From Polaromonas jejuensis NBRC 106434 (lineage in GTDB: Bacteria; Pseudomonadota; Gammaproteobacteria; Burkholderiales; Burkholderiaceae_C), in the NCBI RefSeq assembly GCF_001598235.1, contig NZ_BCYO01000001.1, positions 473,681 through 537,680 on the forward strand: a stretch of DNA of 64,000 nt, written 5' to 3'. Positions 1 to 8,359 of the stretch are shown here, in pieces. Within the stretch, counting starts at the first letter, position 1; the number at the start of each line of letters is the position of its first letter. Both the position numbers and the translations under genes were made by a program. The notes under the pieces are model-generated. The model was not told where the DNA came from, did not search any database, and saw only the letters and a program-made list of their open reading frames with translations.

Positions 1-169
1 GGTAGTAGAAGTCGTCAATCTTGTAGGCGCCTTCACCGCCGCTGGATTCGTGCTTTTCGCTGTTCGGGCCAACGACACCGACCTCCAGCGCTTCAAGCAG
101 CATCAGGTACTCCTTGACGGACACCGGCAGTTTGGCCGAGCGCAGCGTGTAGAAGAAGTCGATCAGCAT
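1..169 (-). CDS. VWA-domain (CoxE-like) protein, N-terminal part only
   Basis: The gene runs off the left edge of the window and only its first 56 codons are present. The visible N-terminus (starting MLIDFFYTLRSAKLPVS) and its place at the end of a cluster that begins with a MoxR-type ATPase match the CoxE-like von Willebrand factor A proteins that partner MoxR ATPases. Such pairs are thought to act as metal-dependent chaperones. The VWA fold and its MIDAS residues lie outside the window, so the call depends on the N-terminus and context. The start is ATG, seven bases after the stop of the acetyltransferase gene, so it is probably co-transcribed. Confidence 0.6.
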   Translation of the reverse strand, partial: MLIDFFYTLRSAKLPVSVKEYLMLLEALEVGVVGPNSEKHESSGGEGAYKIDDFYY

Positions 170-176
170 GGCAGTC

Positions 177-764
177 TCAATGACGCGGCTTGTCGAGCAG
201 GTACAGCAGTTGCGCCTTCACCTCGGGCCATTCGCCGGCGCGCAGGCTGTACATGACGGTATCGCGAATGGTGCCGTCGCGGCGCAGCGCGTGGCCGCGG
301 ATCACGCCGTCCTTGCGGGCGCCCAGCCGCTCAATGGCGCGTTGTGAGGCGTGGTTGAAGTTGTCGGTGCGCCAACCGACCACATGGCAGCCCAGGGTCT
401 CAAACGCATGCGTGAGCATCAACAGCTTGCAGGTGGTGTTGACATGCGTGCGCTGGCAGCGTGCGGCGTACCAGGTGTAGCCAATCTCGACGCGCTTGAG
501 GGCCGGCACGATGTCGTGGTAGCTCGTAGAGCCCAGCACCTCGCCGCTGTCCGCATCGGTGACGGCAAAAGCCAGGCGGTTGGTGGTCTGCAGCGCGGTT
601 TCGATGTATTCGCGCGTCTCGTACGGTTCGGGCACCGAGGTGATGCGCAGCTTCCACAGCTCGCCATCGGCGGCGGCGGCTTTCAGTCCGGCTTCATGTT
701 CAAGTCCCAGTGGCACAAGCCGCACGCCGCGTGCTTGCAGGGTGACGGGTTCGACAAACGCCAT
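177..764 (-). CDS. GNAT-family N-acetyltransferase (RimJ/RimL-like)
   Basis: The product is about 195 residues and resembles the RimJ/RimL-type GNAT enzymes that move an acetyl group from acetyl-CoA to an amino group. The N-terminal strand with RGVRLVPL, the central VLGSTSYHDIVPALKRVEIGYTWY region and the later TDNFNHASQRAIERLGARKDG stretch follow the usual order for this family. An upstream TTG in frame would overlap the preceding stop, but the ATG used here has AAGGAG about nine bases before it and is preferred. It sits third in the minus-strand MoxR/VWA cluster. The substrate cannot be read from the sequence. Confidence 0.75.
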   Translation of the reverse strand: MAFVEPVTLQARGVRLVPLGLEHEAGLKAAAADGELWKLRITSVPEPYETREYIETALQTTNRLAFAVTDADSGEVLGSTSYHDIVPALKRVEIGYTWYAARCQRTHVNTTCKLLMLTHAFETLGCHVVGWRTDNFNHASQRAIERLGARKDGVIRGHALRRDGTIRDTVMYSLRAGEWPEVKAQLLYLLDKPRH

Positions 765-766
765 GC

Positions 767-994
767 TCAATTCTCCTTATCGGGCTTCTGGCGGTTTCTC
801 CAGCGGCGGGCGATCTGCAGGCCCAGGCCGCCGCCCAGGCCCACCAGCACTATGCCGCCTATGGCGCTGTTGCCGTAGCCTTGCGCAAAAATGTCCAGGC
901 CCAGCAGCTGGCCGGCCCAGTAGCCTATGAGTGCACCGCCTATAAAGCCAATGGCGTCCGACAGGCCTTCAAGCAGCAATGATCTCTGGTCCAT
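767..994 (-). CDS. Small glycine-rich membrane protein
   Basis: This 75-residue protein of unknown function starts MDQRSLLLEGLSDAIGF and has two hydrophobic, glycine-rich segments (roughly residues 12-30 and 40-60) followed by a basic tail, so it is probably an inner-membrane protein. An in-frame GTG further upstream would overlap the moxR-like gene; the ATG chosen leaves a 16-base gap to that stop. It lies between the MoxR-like ATPase and the acetyltransferase with only a few bases on either side, so it belongs to the same transcript. No family was recognised with confidence. Confidence 0.6.
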   Translation of the reverse strand: MDQRSLLLEGLSDAIGFIGGALIGYWAGQLLGLDIFAQGYGNSAIGGIVLVGLGGGLGLQIARRWRNRQKPDKEN

Positions 995-1010
995 GGATGG
1001 GTCTTCGGTT

Positions 1011-1871
1011 TCAGCGGTTGTTGCGTTGCATGAACACCAGTTTCTCAAACAGCGTCACGTCCTGTTCGTTCTTGAGCAGCGCGCCTACCAGCGGCGGCAC
1101 CGCCACTTTTTCGTCCCGGCTTTGCAAGGCCTCCAGCGGAATGTCCTCGGCCACCAGCAGTTTGAGCCAGTCGAGCAGTTCGCTGGTCGATGGTTTCTTT
1201 TTCAGGCCGGGCAGATGACGCACGTCATAAAAAGTCTTCATGGCCGCCGCCAGCAGTTCTTTCTTGAGGTCGGGGAAATGCACGTCCACGATTCTCTTCA
1301 TGGTGTCGGCGTCGGGGAACTTGATGTAGTGGAAAAAGCAGCGCCGCAAAAAAGCATCGGGCAGTTCTTTTTCGTTGTTGGAGGTGATGAACACCAGCGG
1401 CCGGTGTTTGGCCCTGATGAGTTCACGCGTCTCGTACACGTAAAACTCCATGCGGTCGATTTCGCGCAGCAGGTCATTGGGGAATTCGATGTCGGCCTTG
1501 TCGATCTCATCGATCAGCAGCGCCACCGGCTGCTCCGAGGTGAAGGCCTGCCAGAGCACGCCCTTGACGATGTAGTTGTGGATGTCCTTGACCTTTTCGC
1601 CGCCATCGACGGTACTTAGCTGCGAATCGCGCAGGCGCGACACGGCGTCGTATTCGTAGAGGCCTTGCTGCGCCTTGGTGGTGGACTTGATGTGCCACTG
1701 CAGCAGCGGAAGGTTCAGGGCCTGCGCCACTTCCTCGGCCAGCATGGTTTTTCCGGTGCCCGGTTCGCCCTTGACCAGCAGCGGCTTTTTCAGCGCGGCG
1801 GAGGCATTGACGGCCAGCATCAGGTCCTGGGTGGCGACGTAGTTTTTTGAGCCTTGAAATTTCATGTTCAT
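1011..1871 (-). CDS. MoxR-family AAA+ ATPase
   Basis: This 286-residue AAA+ ATPase carries a Walker A motif GEPGTGKT at residues 35-42, a Walker B LLIDEIDKAD near residue 118 and a sensor 1-like FITSNNEKELP. MoxR-type ATPases usually work with VWA proteins to insert metals or fold protein complexes. Here the VWA partner is the cut-off gene at the left edge. It is the first gene of a four-gene minus-strand cluster and is transcribed away from the cytochrome c4 gene. Two ATGs two codons apart can serve as start; the first is used. Confidence 0.85.
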   Translation of the reverse strand: MNMKFQGSKNYVATQDLMLAVNASAALKKPLLVKGEPGTGKTMLAEEVAQALNLPLLQWHIKSTTKAQQGLYEYDAVSRLRDSQLSTVDGGEKVKDIHNYIVKGVLWQAFTSEQPVALLIDEIDKADIEFPNDLLREIDRMEFYVYETRELIRAKHRPLVFITSNNEKELPDAFLRRCFFHYIKFPDADTMKRIVDVHFPDLKKELLAAAMKTFYDVRHLPGLKKKPSTSELLDWLKLLVAEDIPLEALQSRDEKVAVPPLVGALLKNEQDVTLFEKLVFMQRNNR

Positions 1872-2012
1872 GGGTCAGCAGCGTGAGAGGTGAGACGGAA
1901 ATTGAGCGGGCCCTGGTGCGGGGTGCCGGCAATGCATGCCCGGCTTCGACGAGCCCAGATATAATCCAAGGTTGTTTTATACGATGAATTCTCACCGGAT
2001 TGTGCGCGCAAA

Positions 2013-2678
2013 ATGAATAAGCTGTTCACCACGATATTCGCTGTAGCTGTCTCATGTGTGACGGCGTCAAGCCTTGCCCAGGAGATCAAGGGCGACGCCA
2101 AGGCCGGCGAAACCAAGAACGCCATGTGCATCGGGTGCCACGGCATCAAGGGCTACCAGGCTTCCTTTCCCGAGGTCTACAAAGTACCCATGATCTCCGG
2201 CCAGGGGGCCAAGTACATCATCGCTGCGCTCAACGAGTACAAAAAAGGTGAGCGCAAGCATCCCACCATGCGCGACATCGCCGCGTCCCTGTCGGATCAG
2301 GACATGGCCGACCTCGCCGCCTACTATGGTGCGCATGGCGTGGTGGCCGGTGCCGCCGTGCCGGCCACGCCCAGCAAAGCGCCCAGCCCTGAGGTCCAGG
2401 CCTTGCTGAACAAGGCCAATTGCGCGTCTTGCCACGGCGCCAATTTCAGCAGCCCCATCGATCCGGCCTATCCCAAGATCGGCGGCCAGCATGCGGACTA
2501 CCTGTTTGTGGCACTCAAGGCCTACAAGACTGAGCACAACCCCAAGGTCGGTCGTGGCAACGCCATCATGGGCGGCATGGCCAAGCAATTCAGCAACGCA
2601 GAACTCAAGTTGCTGGCCAACTACCTGTCGTCGGTGGACGGTGAGCTGAAGGTTGTTCCGCAGAGCCACTTCCGCTGA
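2013..2678 (+). CDS. Diheme cytochrome c4
   Basis: The 221-residue precursor has a signal peptide ending near residue 22 (VTASSLAQ) and two heme c attachment sites, CIGCH at residues 39-43 and CASCH at residues 137-141, one in each of two similar halves. This is the cytochrome c4 architecture, a periplasmic, membrane-associated electron carrier that feeds terminal oxidases. It is a plausible electron donor for the oxidases encoded 18 kb downstream, though that is inference. The gene stands alone on the plus strand and is followed by a strong terminator. Confidence 0.9.
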   Translation: MNKLFTTIFAVAVSCVTASSLAQEIKGDAKAGETKNAMCIGCHGIKGYQASFPEVYKVPMISGQGAKYIIAALNEYKKGERKHPTMRDIAASLSDQDMADLAAYYGAHGVVAGAAVPATPSKAPSPEVQALLNKANCASCHGANFSSPIDPAYPKIGGQHADYLFVALKAYKTEHNPKVGRGNAIMGGMAKQFSNAELKLLANYLSSVDGELKVVPQSHFR

Positions 2679-2697
2679 GCCGGGAACAAGCCCATTT

Positions 2698-2728
2698 AAA
2701 AAAGCCGCTGCTTCAGCGGCTTTTTTAT
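2698..2728 (+). terminator. Rho-independent terminator after cytochrome c4
   Basis: An eight-base GC-rich stem (AGCCGCTG with CAGCGGCT) with a short loop is flanked by A residues on the left and a run of T on the right. It can end transcription of the cytochrome gene and, because of the A run, also of the convergent DUF1841 gene. Confidence 0.9.
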
Positions 2729-2743
2729 TGGCGTGAACAGGCC

Positions 2744-3178
2744 CTAGTCGCGGGTCGCGCGGCGCTGCACGCAGTCTATATATGCCGCGCCATCGGGCGG
2801 GCGGCCCGAGCGCTGGCTTTCCCAGACCATTTGCCCCAGACAGTCCATGGTCTCATGGTGCGCGTCATGCAGGGAGTCGCGCCTGGCGGTCAGCAGCTCC
2901 ACCGCCTGGCGGATGCCGCGCGGCTGGTCGATGGAGCATTGCTCGCTGATGGTCAGGTGCATGGACAGGTGCAGGAAGGGATTGGTTTTACCGCCTTCCA
3001 CGTCGTACATTTTTTCCAGCGCAGCATCCGCATCGGCAAAGTCCGCGTGGTATTCGGGGTGTTCATCCAGCCACTGGCTTGCTATGGTTTCTATAGCTTC
3101 CAGCGGTTGCCCTGAGCGGGCTTTGGCATAAACTGAGCAGAAAAATCGGCGAACGTCGGCTTGCGAGGGCGTGAACAT
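2744..3178 (-). CDS. DUF1841 family protein
   Basis: This 144-residue soluble protein begins MFTPSQADVRRFF and contains the conserved NPFLHLSMHLTISEQ and DQPRGIRQAV segments typical of the DUF1841 family of betaproteobacteria and gammaproteobacteria. Its function is not known. The start is ATG. The gene is convergent with the cytochrome c4 gene across the shared terminator. One copy of the GCTAT-N7-ATAGC repeat lies inside it at 3081-3097 and encodes A-I-E-T-I-A. Confidence 0.85.
   Translation of the reverse strand: MFTPSQADVRRFFCSVYAKARSGQPLEAIETIASQWLDEHPEYHADFADADAALEKMYDVEGGKTNPFLHLSMHLTISEQCSIDQPRGIRQAVELLTARRDSLHDAHHETMDCLGQMVWESQRSGRPPDGAAYIDCVQRRATRD
3081..3097. repeat. GCTAT-N7-ATAGC palindrome inside the DUF1841 gene
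   Basis: Exact arms with a seven-base spacer. It is read in the gene's frame as GCT ATA GAA ACC ATA GC, which includes two ATA codons. See the dispersed-palindrome finding. Confidence 0.85.
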
Positions 3179-3366
3179 GGCCTGAGCGTATCACGCGATG
3201 GTTTCCCGCTGCCGGCGAGGTGGTTTCGTATATGTGCCTCATCGGCGGCGCGCGCCGGCCACGTCCTACAGACAACGCCCGCGGCTTTGCCTACAGTACG
3301 CTTCAAGGTGGCGCAGTTCCGGGGCAGGGCCATCCAGGGACCCACAAGCCCGGCGAGGAGATTTCA

Positions 3367-3588
3367 ATGAACGCAGCACGCATTGCCGGAATTATTTTGA
3401 TCGTGGCCGGACTGGCCGGCTTTTTCACCGGTGGTTTCAGCTTCACCAAAAACACCACCGCGGCCAAAATCGGACCCATTGAGCTGTCGGTGCAGGAAAA
3501 AGAATCCGTCAACATTCCGAAGTGGTTGAGCCTGGGGGCCGTGGCTTTGGGCGCGATCGTGCTGGTGGCGGGCTTTCGTAAATCCTGA
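3367..3588 (+). CDS. Small two-helix membrane protein
   Basis: This 73-residue protein has two hydrophobic helices (about residues 5-22 and 52-70) around a short polar section with KIGPIELSVQEKESVNIP. Many bacteria have small proteins of this plan, often annotated DUF3185-like or hypothetical, in which an I/LGP-like motif precedes the second helix. The ATG has AGGAG nine bases upstream and was preferred over an earlier in-frame GTG. It stands alone between divergent and convergent neighbours. Function unknown. Confidence 0.7.
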   Translation: MNAARIAGIILIVAGLAGFFTGGFSFTKNTTAAKIGPIELSVQEKESVNIPKWLSLGAVALGAIVLVAGFRKS

Positions 3589-3660
3589 GCGTCCCTGATG
3601 CAGTGGGTGGCTTGTCCAGCCGCGCCAGCCGTCACTTGTGGGGCGCGTGTTTTGGCGGCT

Positions 3661-4491
3661 TCAGTTGCGCTGAGCGCCCAGCAGGCGGGAAATGGTTTGT
3701 GCGGCCGTGAGCAGTTGCGGCAGCATGCTTGCCTGCATCACCTTGGCGCTGGTCCGGTTGGCCTGGCCGCTGATGTTCAAGGCCGCGACGGTCTGGCCGG
3801 CCCGGTTGGTGATCGGTGCCGCCATGGACACCATGCCTTCCTCGAGTTCCTGATCCACCAGCGCCCAGCCCTGCCGGCGAACCTGGGCGATGCGCGCCGC
3901 CAGCTCATCGATGTCGGTTACCGTGTGTTTGGTGCGCGCTGTCCGTTTTGAGGCTTGCAGGCGCTGCATGAGTTCATTTTCCGGCAGCGCCGAGAGCAGC
4001 ATGCGTCCCAGCGAAGTGCAATAGGCCGGCAATCGCGAGCCCACGTTCAGGCTGATGCTCATGATCTTGTGCGTGGGCACGCGTATCACATACACGATGT
4101 CCGTCCCGTCAAGCACGGCCGCCGAGCATGACTCCTTCACCTGCTCGACCAGGGTCTCCATCACCGGCTCGGCCAGGTTCCAGATCGGCATCGACGAGAG
4201 GTAGGCAAAGCCCAGGTCCAGGATGCGCGGGGTCAGGCGGAACAGCTTGCCGTCGCTGTCCACATAGCCCAGGGTTTGCAGCGTCAGCAGAATCCGGCGG
4301 GCGCCGGCGCGCGTGAGGCCGCTGCGCCCGGCCACTTCGGTGAGGGTTTGCAGGGGCGACTCGGCGCTGAAGGTGCGAATCACCTCCAGCCCCCGCGCAA
4401 AGGACTGAACATAGCTGTCGCCCGGCGCGGGCGTGGTGCGGGGTGCTGCGCTGATGTCGGATGTTGCGCTGGGGGGTTGGGTTGCCATCAT
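3661..4491 (-). CDS. IclR-family regulator of the pca genes (PcaR/PobR-like)
   Basis: The 276-residue protein has an N-terminal winged helix-turn-helix (around LQTLTEVAGRSGLTRAGARR) and a C-terminal IclR effector domain ending near GQTVAALNISGQA. The start is ATG with AGGAG nine bases upstream; an in-frame TTG lies two codons earlier. It is transcribed divergently from pcaIJ, with inverted half-sites in the gap. The PcaR/PobR/PcaU group of IclR proteins responds to beta-ketoadipate or aromatic acids, and the neighbouring genes make a PcaR role likely. The effector cannot be read from the sequence. Confidence 0.85.
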   Translation of the reverse strand: MMATQPPSATSDISAAPRTTPAPGDSYVQSFARGLEVIRTFSAESPLQTLTEVAGRSGLTRAGARRILLTLQTLGYVDSDGKLFRLTPRILDLGFAYLSSMPIWNLAEPVMETLVEQVKESCSAAVLDGTDIVYVIRVPTHKIMSISLNVGSRLPAYCTSLGRMLLSALPENELMQRLQASKRTARTKHTVTDIDELAARIAQVRRQGWALVDQELEEGMVSMAAPITNRAGQTVAALNISGQANRTSAKVMQASMLPQLLTAAQTISRLLGAQRN

Positions 4492-4519
4492 GGACAAAAT
4501 CTCCTAGAATTCATTATAC

Positions 4520-4544
4520 GAACTCTTGTTCTAATGTCGAACAA
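4520..4544. promoter_or_regulatory. Probable IclR (PcaR-like) operator
   Basis: Between the divergent regulator and pcaI lies TTGTTC-TAATGTC-GAACAA (4526-4544), a perfect six-base inverted repeat. A further GAAC half-site at 4520-4523 is inverted relative to the left arm. Three alternating GAAC/GTTC half-sites resemble the multi-half-site operators of PcaU/PobR-type IclR proteins. Its position overlapping the likely regulator promoter suggests autoregulation as well as control of pcaIJF. Confidence 0.6.
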
Positions 4545-4628
4545 ATTTAGCCGGCGCAGCCTGATTTCCGGGTTTGCTCCATGCGCACGGTGTGTCGCGT
4601 TTTTTTTTGCCCCTTTGGAGACTATTGA

Positions 4629-5330
4629 ATGATCAACAAGATTGCCCGTTCCGTTGCCGATGCGCTGGCGGACGTGAAAGACGGTTCCACCGTGCTGATT
4701 GGTGGCTTTGGCACCGCCGGCATTCCCAATGAGCTGATTGACGGCCTGATTGAACAAGGCGCCAAAGACCTGACGGTGGTCAACAACAACGCCGGCAATG
4801 CCGAGGTCGGCTTGGCCGCTCTGCTCAAGGCCGGGCGGGTGCGAAAAATCATCTGCAGCTTTCCGCGCCAGGCCGACAGTCAGGTGTTTGACGGGCTGTA
4901 CCGCAGTGGCCAGCTGGAGCTGGAACTGGTGCCGCAAGGCAATCTGGCCGAACGCATTCGCGCAGCCGGTGCGGGCATCGGCGCCTTCTTCTGCCCCACG
5001 GGCTTCGGCACGCAGCTGGCGGGTGACCGCGAAACGCGAGAGATCGACGGCAAGCAGTACGTGCTCGAGTACCCGATCCATGGCGACGTGGCGCTGATCA
5101 AGGCCGAGAAGGGGGACCGCTGGGGCAACCTCAGCTACCGCAAGGCCGCACGCAACTTCGGGCCTGTGATGGCGATGGCCGCAGGCCGCACCATCGCGAC
5201 CGTGCATGAAGTCGTCGAGCTGGGCGAGATGGATCCCGAAGCCATCATCACCCCGGGCATCTTCGTTCACCAGATCGTCAAGATCGACCGCGTGGCCACG
5301 CAGGCCGGCGGCTTCAAGAAGGCAGCATGA
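4629..5330 (+). CDS. pcaI: 3-oxoadipate CoA-transferase subunit A
   Basis: This 233-residue subunit has the N-terminal CoA-binding signature IGGFGTAGIPNELIDGL near residue 24. With PcaJ it moves CoA from succinyl-CoA to 3-oxoadipate, the penultimate step in degrading protocatechuate and catechol through the beta-ketoadipate pathway. It overlaps pcaJ by four bases (ATGA), a sign of translational coupling. The related acetoacetate transferases (ScoAB, AtoDA) look similar; the adjacent thiolase and IclR regulator favour the pca assignment. Confidence 0.88.
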   Translation: MINKIARSVADALADVKDGSTVLIGGFGTAGIPNELIDGLIEQGAKDLTVVNNNAGNAEVGLAALLKAGRVRKIICSFPRQADSQVFDGLYRSGQLELELVPQGNLAERIRAAGAGIGAFFCPTGFGTQLAGDRETREIDGKQYVLEYPIHGDVALIKAEKGDRWGNLSYRKAARNFGPVMAMAAGRTIATVHEVVELGEMDPEAIITPGIFVHQIVKIDRVATQAGGFKKAA

Positions 5331-5974
5331 CCATGAGCTATCAAAAACGTACCAAAGACCAGCTCGCCGCCCGCGTGGCGCAGGACATCTTCGACGGCGC
5401 GGTCGTGAACCTCGGCATCGGGCAACCGACGCTGGTCGCGAACCACCTGCCGGAAGGCCGCGAAGTCATCCTGCACAGCGAAAACGGCATCCTGGGCATG
5501 GGCCCCGCGCCGGTCGAAGGCGAGGAGGACTACGACCTCATCAACGCCGGCAAGCAGCCGGTCACGCTGCTCAAGGGCGGCGCATTCTTCCACCACGCCG
5601 ACAGCTTCGCGATGATGCGCGGCGGCCACCTCGACATCTGCGTGCTGGGCGCCTTCCAGGTCTCCGCCACGGGTGACCTGGCCAACTGGAGCACCGGTGA
5701 GCCCGGCGCCATTCCGGCCGTGGGCGGCGCCATGGACCTGGCGATAGGCGCCAAGCAGACCTGGGTGATGATGGATTTGCTGACCAAAAAAGGCGAGAGC
5801 AAGGTGGTGGCGCAGTGCACTTATCCGCTCACCGGCATTGCCTGCGTCAAGCGCATTTACTCCGAACTGGCGACGCTGGAATGCACGCCGCAAGGCCTCA
5901 AGCTCATCGACAAGGTGGAAGGCCTGGAGCACGCGGAGCTGGAAAAACTCATAGGCCTGCCTGTGGCAGTCTGA
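5327..5974 (+). CDS. pcaJ: 3-oxoadipate CoA-transferase subunit B
   Basis: The 215-residue beta subunit contains the SENGILGMGP motif at residues 51-60. Its glutamate (E52) is the catalytic residue that forms the glutamyl-CoA thioester in family I CoA-transferases. It also has the conserved GGAFFHHADSF region. It overlaps pcaI at ATGA and is followed 62 bases later by pcaF, so the three genes form one operon that converts 3-oxoadipate to succinyl-CoA and acetyl-CoA. Confidence 0.9.
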   Translation: MTMSYQKRTKDQLAARVAQDIFDGAVVNLGIGQPTLVANHLPEGREVILHSENGILGMGPAPVEGEEDYDLINAGKQPVTLLKGGAFFHHADSFAMMRGGHLDICVLGAFQVSATGDLANWSTGEPGAIPAVGGAMDLAIGAKQTWVMMDLLTKKGESKVVAQCTYPLTGIACVKRIYSELATLECTPQGLKLIDKVEGLEHAELEKLIGLPVAV

Positions 5975-6036
5975 TTTCCTGTGGCCTGATCCCCCCTGAT
6001 CACCGCCTGTTGTAACCCTTTTTCATCGAGAACCCC

Positions 6037-7239
6037 ATGACCCAAGCTTTCATTTGCGATGCCATCCGTACCCCCTTCGGCCGCTACGGCGGCGCCCTGA
6101 GCAGCGTGCGCGCCGACGACCTGGGCGCGGTGCCTATCAAGGCGCTGATGGCGCGCAATCCGAACGTGGACTGGGCGGCCGTCACCGACGTGATCTATGG
6201 CTGCGCCAACCAGGCCGGCGAAGACAACCGCAACGTGGCGCGCATGTCCAGCCTGCTGGCCGGCCTGCCCATCGAAGTGCCCGGCGCCACCGTGAACCGC
6301 CTGTGCGGCTCCGGCCTGGATGCCGTGGGCACGGCGGCGCGTGCCATCAAGTCCGGCGAGGCCGGCCTGATGATTGCCGGCGGCGTGGAAAGCATGAGTC
6401 GCGCCCCGTTCGTGATGCCCAAGGCCGAGTCGGCTTTCAGCCGCAACAACGCCGTGTACGACACCACCATAGGCTGGCGCTTTGTCAACAAGCTGATGAA
6501 GGCCCAGTACGGCGTGGATTCCATGCCCGAAACCGCCGAGAACGTCGCCACCGACTTCAAGATCGAACGCGAAGCCCAGGACCGCATGGCGCTTGCCAGC
6601 CAGCTCAATGCCGTGGCGGCGCAAAAGGCCGGCCACCTGGCCCGCGAAATCGTCGCGGTGTCGGTGCCGCAGAAAAAGGGCGACGCCATCGTGGTGGACA
6701 AGGACGAGCACCCGCGCGAAACCAGTCTCGAAGCGCTGGCCAAGTTGAAGGGCGTGGTGCGCCCTGACGGCAGCGTGACCGCCGGCAACGCCTCGGGCGT
6801 GAACGACGGCGCTTGCGCCCTGCTGCTGGCCGGCGAAGCCAGTGCCGCCAAGTACGGCCTGACGCCGCGTGCCCGTGTGGTCGGCATGGCCACGGCCGGT
6901 GTGGCGCCGCGCATCATGGGCTTCGGCCCCACGCCCGCTACGCTGAAAGTGCTGGCGCAAACCGGCATCACGCTGGAGCAGCTCGACGTGATCGAGCTCA
7001 ACGAAGCCTTTGCCGCCCAGGGACTGGCCGTGCTGCGCGCGCTGGGCCTGAAGGACGACGACGCCCGCGTCAACGCCTGGGGCGGTGCGATTGCGTTGGG
7101 CCATCCGCTGGGTGCCAGCGGTGCGCGCCTGGCCACCACGGCCGTCAACCGCCTGCACGCCACCGGCGGCCGCTACGCCCTGTGCACCATGTGCATTGGT
7201 GTGGGCCAGGGTATTGCCGTGATTCTGGAACGTGTCTGA
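6037..7239 (+). CDS. pcaF: 3-oxoadipyl-CoA thiolase
   Basis: The 400-residue thiolase has the acyl-accepting cysteine in NRLCGSG (C90), the base histidine in GHPLGASG (H356) and the second active cysteine in CIGVGQG (C386). It cleaves 3-oxoadipyl-CoA to succinyl-CoA and acetyl-CoA, the last step of the beta-ketoadipate pathway. General acetyl-CoA acetyltransferases are close relatives, so the substrate is assigned from the operon with pcaIJ. It starts at ATG and ends 56 bases before the Bug receptor gene. Confidence 0.9.
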   Translation: MTQAFICDAIRTPFGRYGGALSSVRADDLGAVPIKALMARNPNVDWAAVTDVIYGCANQAGEDNRNVARMSSLLAGLPIEVPGATVNRLCGSGLDAVGTAARAIKSGEAGLMIAGGVESMSRAPFVMPKAESAFSRNNAVYDTTIGWRFVNKLMKAQYGVDSMPETAENVATDFKIEREAQDRMALASQLNAVAAQKAGHLAREIVAVSVPQKKGDAIVVDKDEHPRETSLEALAKLKGVVRPDGSVTAGNASGVNDGACALLLAGEASAAKYGLTPRARVVGMATAGVAPRIMGFGPTPATLKVLAQTGITLEQLDVIELNEAFAAQGLAVLRALGLKDDDARVNAWGGAIALGHPLGASGARLATTAVNRLHATGGRYALCTMCIGVGQGIAVILERV

Positions 7240-7295
7240 AGCGCCGGCCTTGGCCCCCAGCCATCCCATTTCCGGTAATTTCTCGAGTCTTTGAC

Positions 7296-8288
7296 ATGGC
7301 GCCCTTGATGAAGCCCGCCCGTTCAAGCCGCCGAGCCCTGCTGATGGCGTCGCTGGCATCCCTGACCCTTCCGGCATGGGCCCAGGACGCCAGACCCATC
7401 AAGATCATCGTGCCGTTTGCGCCCGGCGGGGGCAACGATGTGTTTGCGCGCCAGATGGCCAGGAGTCTGGGCGAGATGCGCAAGCAGGGCATCATCGTGG
7501 AGAACAAGCCGGGAGCCGGCGGCAACCTGGGGACGGAACAGGTGGTGCGCAGTCCGGCGGATGGCACGACGCTGCTGCTGGGCCACTCCGGCACGATCTC
7601 CATCAATCCGGCACTGTACAAACAGGCCAGGTTTGACCCTCGCAAAGACCTGGTTCCCGTCGCCATGTTTGCCTCGTCGGCACTGGTGCTGGTGGTGCCG
7701 GCCTCGTCGAATGTCAAAACGGTCGCCGAGCTGGTGGCCCTGGCCAGGTCACGCCCCGGCGAACTCAATTACGCGTCCAGCGGCAGCGGAACCGGTGGCC
7801 ATCTCACGGGCGAGCTGTTCGAGGAAAAGAGCGGCGTGAAAATCAGCCATGTCCCCTACAAGGGCACGAATCCGGCCCTGACGGATCTGGTCGGCGCCCA
7901 GGTGCAGATGATGTTCAGTGTCATCCCGCCGGCGCTGGCCCTGGTCAAGAGCGGCCGCCTGCGGGCGCTGGCCGTCACCAGCAGCAAGCGCCTGCCTTCG
8001 CTGCCGGACGTGCCCACCCTGGCCGAATCCGGCGTTCCAGGGCTTGCCGGGTTTGAAAGCACGCTGACCTACGGCATCCTCGCGCCGCGCGGGACGCCCG
8101 AGGCCTTGGTCAGGGAAATGTCCGAACAGATGCTCAAGGTCGCCGCGACCGCCGATTTCCAGTCCCGGCTGGGTGTGGAGGGCGCGGTGCCGCTGCTGGG
8201 CGGTTCCGCTGACTATGCGGCCCTGATCCGCAAAGAAAGCACCAAGTGGGCCGAGGTCGTGAAGATCTCTGGCGCCACGGTCGAATAG
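7296..8288 (+). CDS. Bug-family periplasmic solute receptor (TctC-like)
   Basis: This 330-residue protein has an N-terminal signal peptide ending LPAWAQDA and the features of tripartite tricarboxylate transporter receptors: IKIIVPFAPGGGNDVFAR, the ENKPGAGGNLGTEQV loop and SHVPYKGTNPALTDL. These receptors bind carboxylates or aromatic acids in the periplasm. No TctA or TctB membrane subunits are encoded in the window, so it is an orphan, as is common in Burkholderiales. Its place just after pcaF suggests a ligand related to aromatic degradation, but this is inference. The ATG used begins the signal peptide. Confidence 0.88.
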   Translation: MAPLMKPARSSRRALLMASLASLTLPAWAQDARPIKIIVPFAPGGGNDVFARQMARSLGEMRKQGIIVENKPGAGGNLGTEQVVRSPADGTTLLLGHSGTISINPALYKQARFDPRKDLVPVAMFASSALVLVVPASSNVKTVAELVALARSRPGELNYASSGSGTGGHLTGELFEEKSGVKISHVPYKGTNPALTDLVGAQVQMMFSVIPPALALVKSGRLRALAVTSSKRLPSLPDVPTLAESGVPGLAGFESTLTYGILAPRGTPEALVREMSEQMLKVAATADFQSRLGVEGAVPLLGGSADYAALIRKESTKWAEVVKISGATVE

Positions 8289-8359
8289 GCAAGCCACGCG
8301 CGGGATTCCCTGCGTGTGGTTTTGAATCGCCGCGCGCGACGCTGTCCGCAAGGCCTCCC

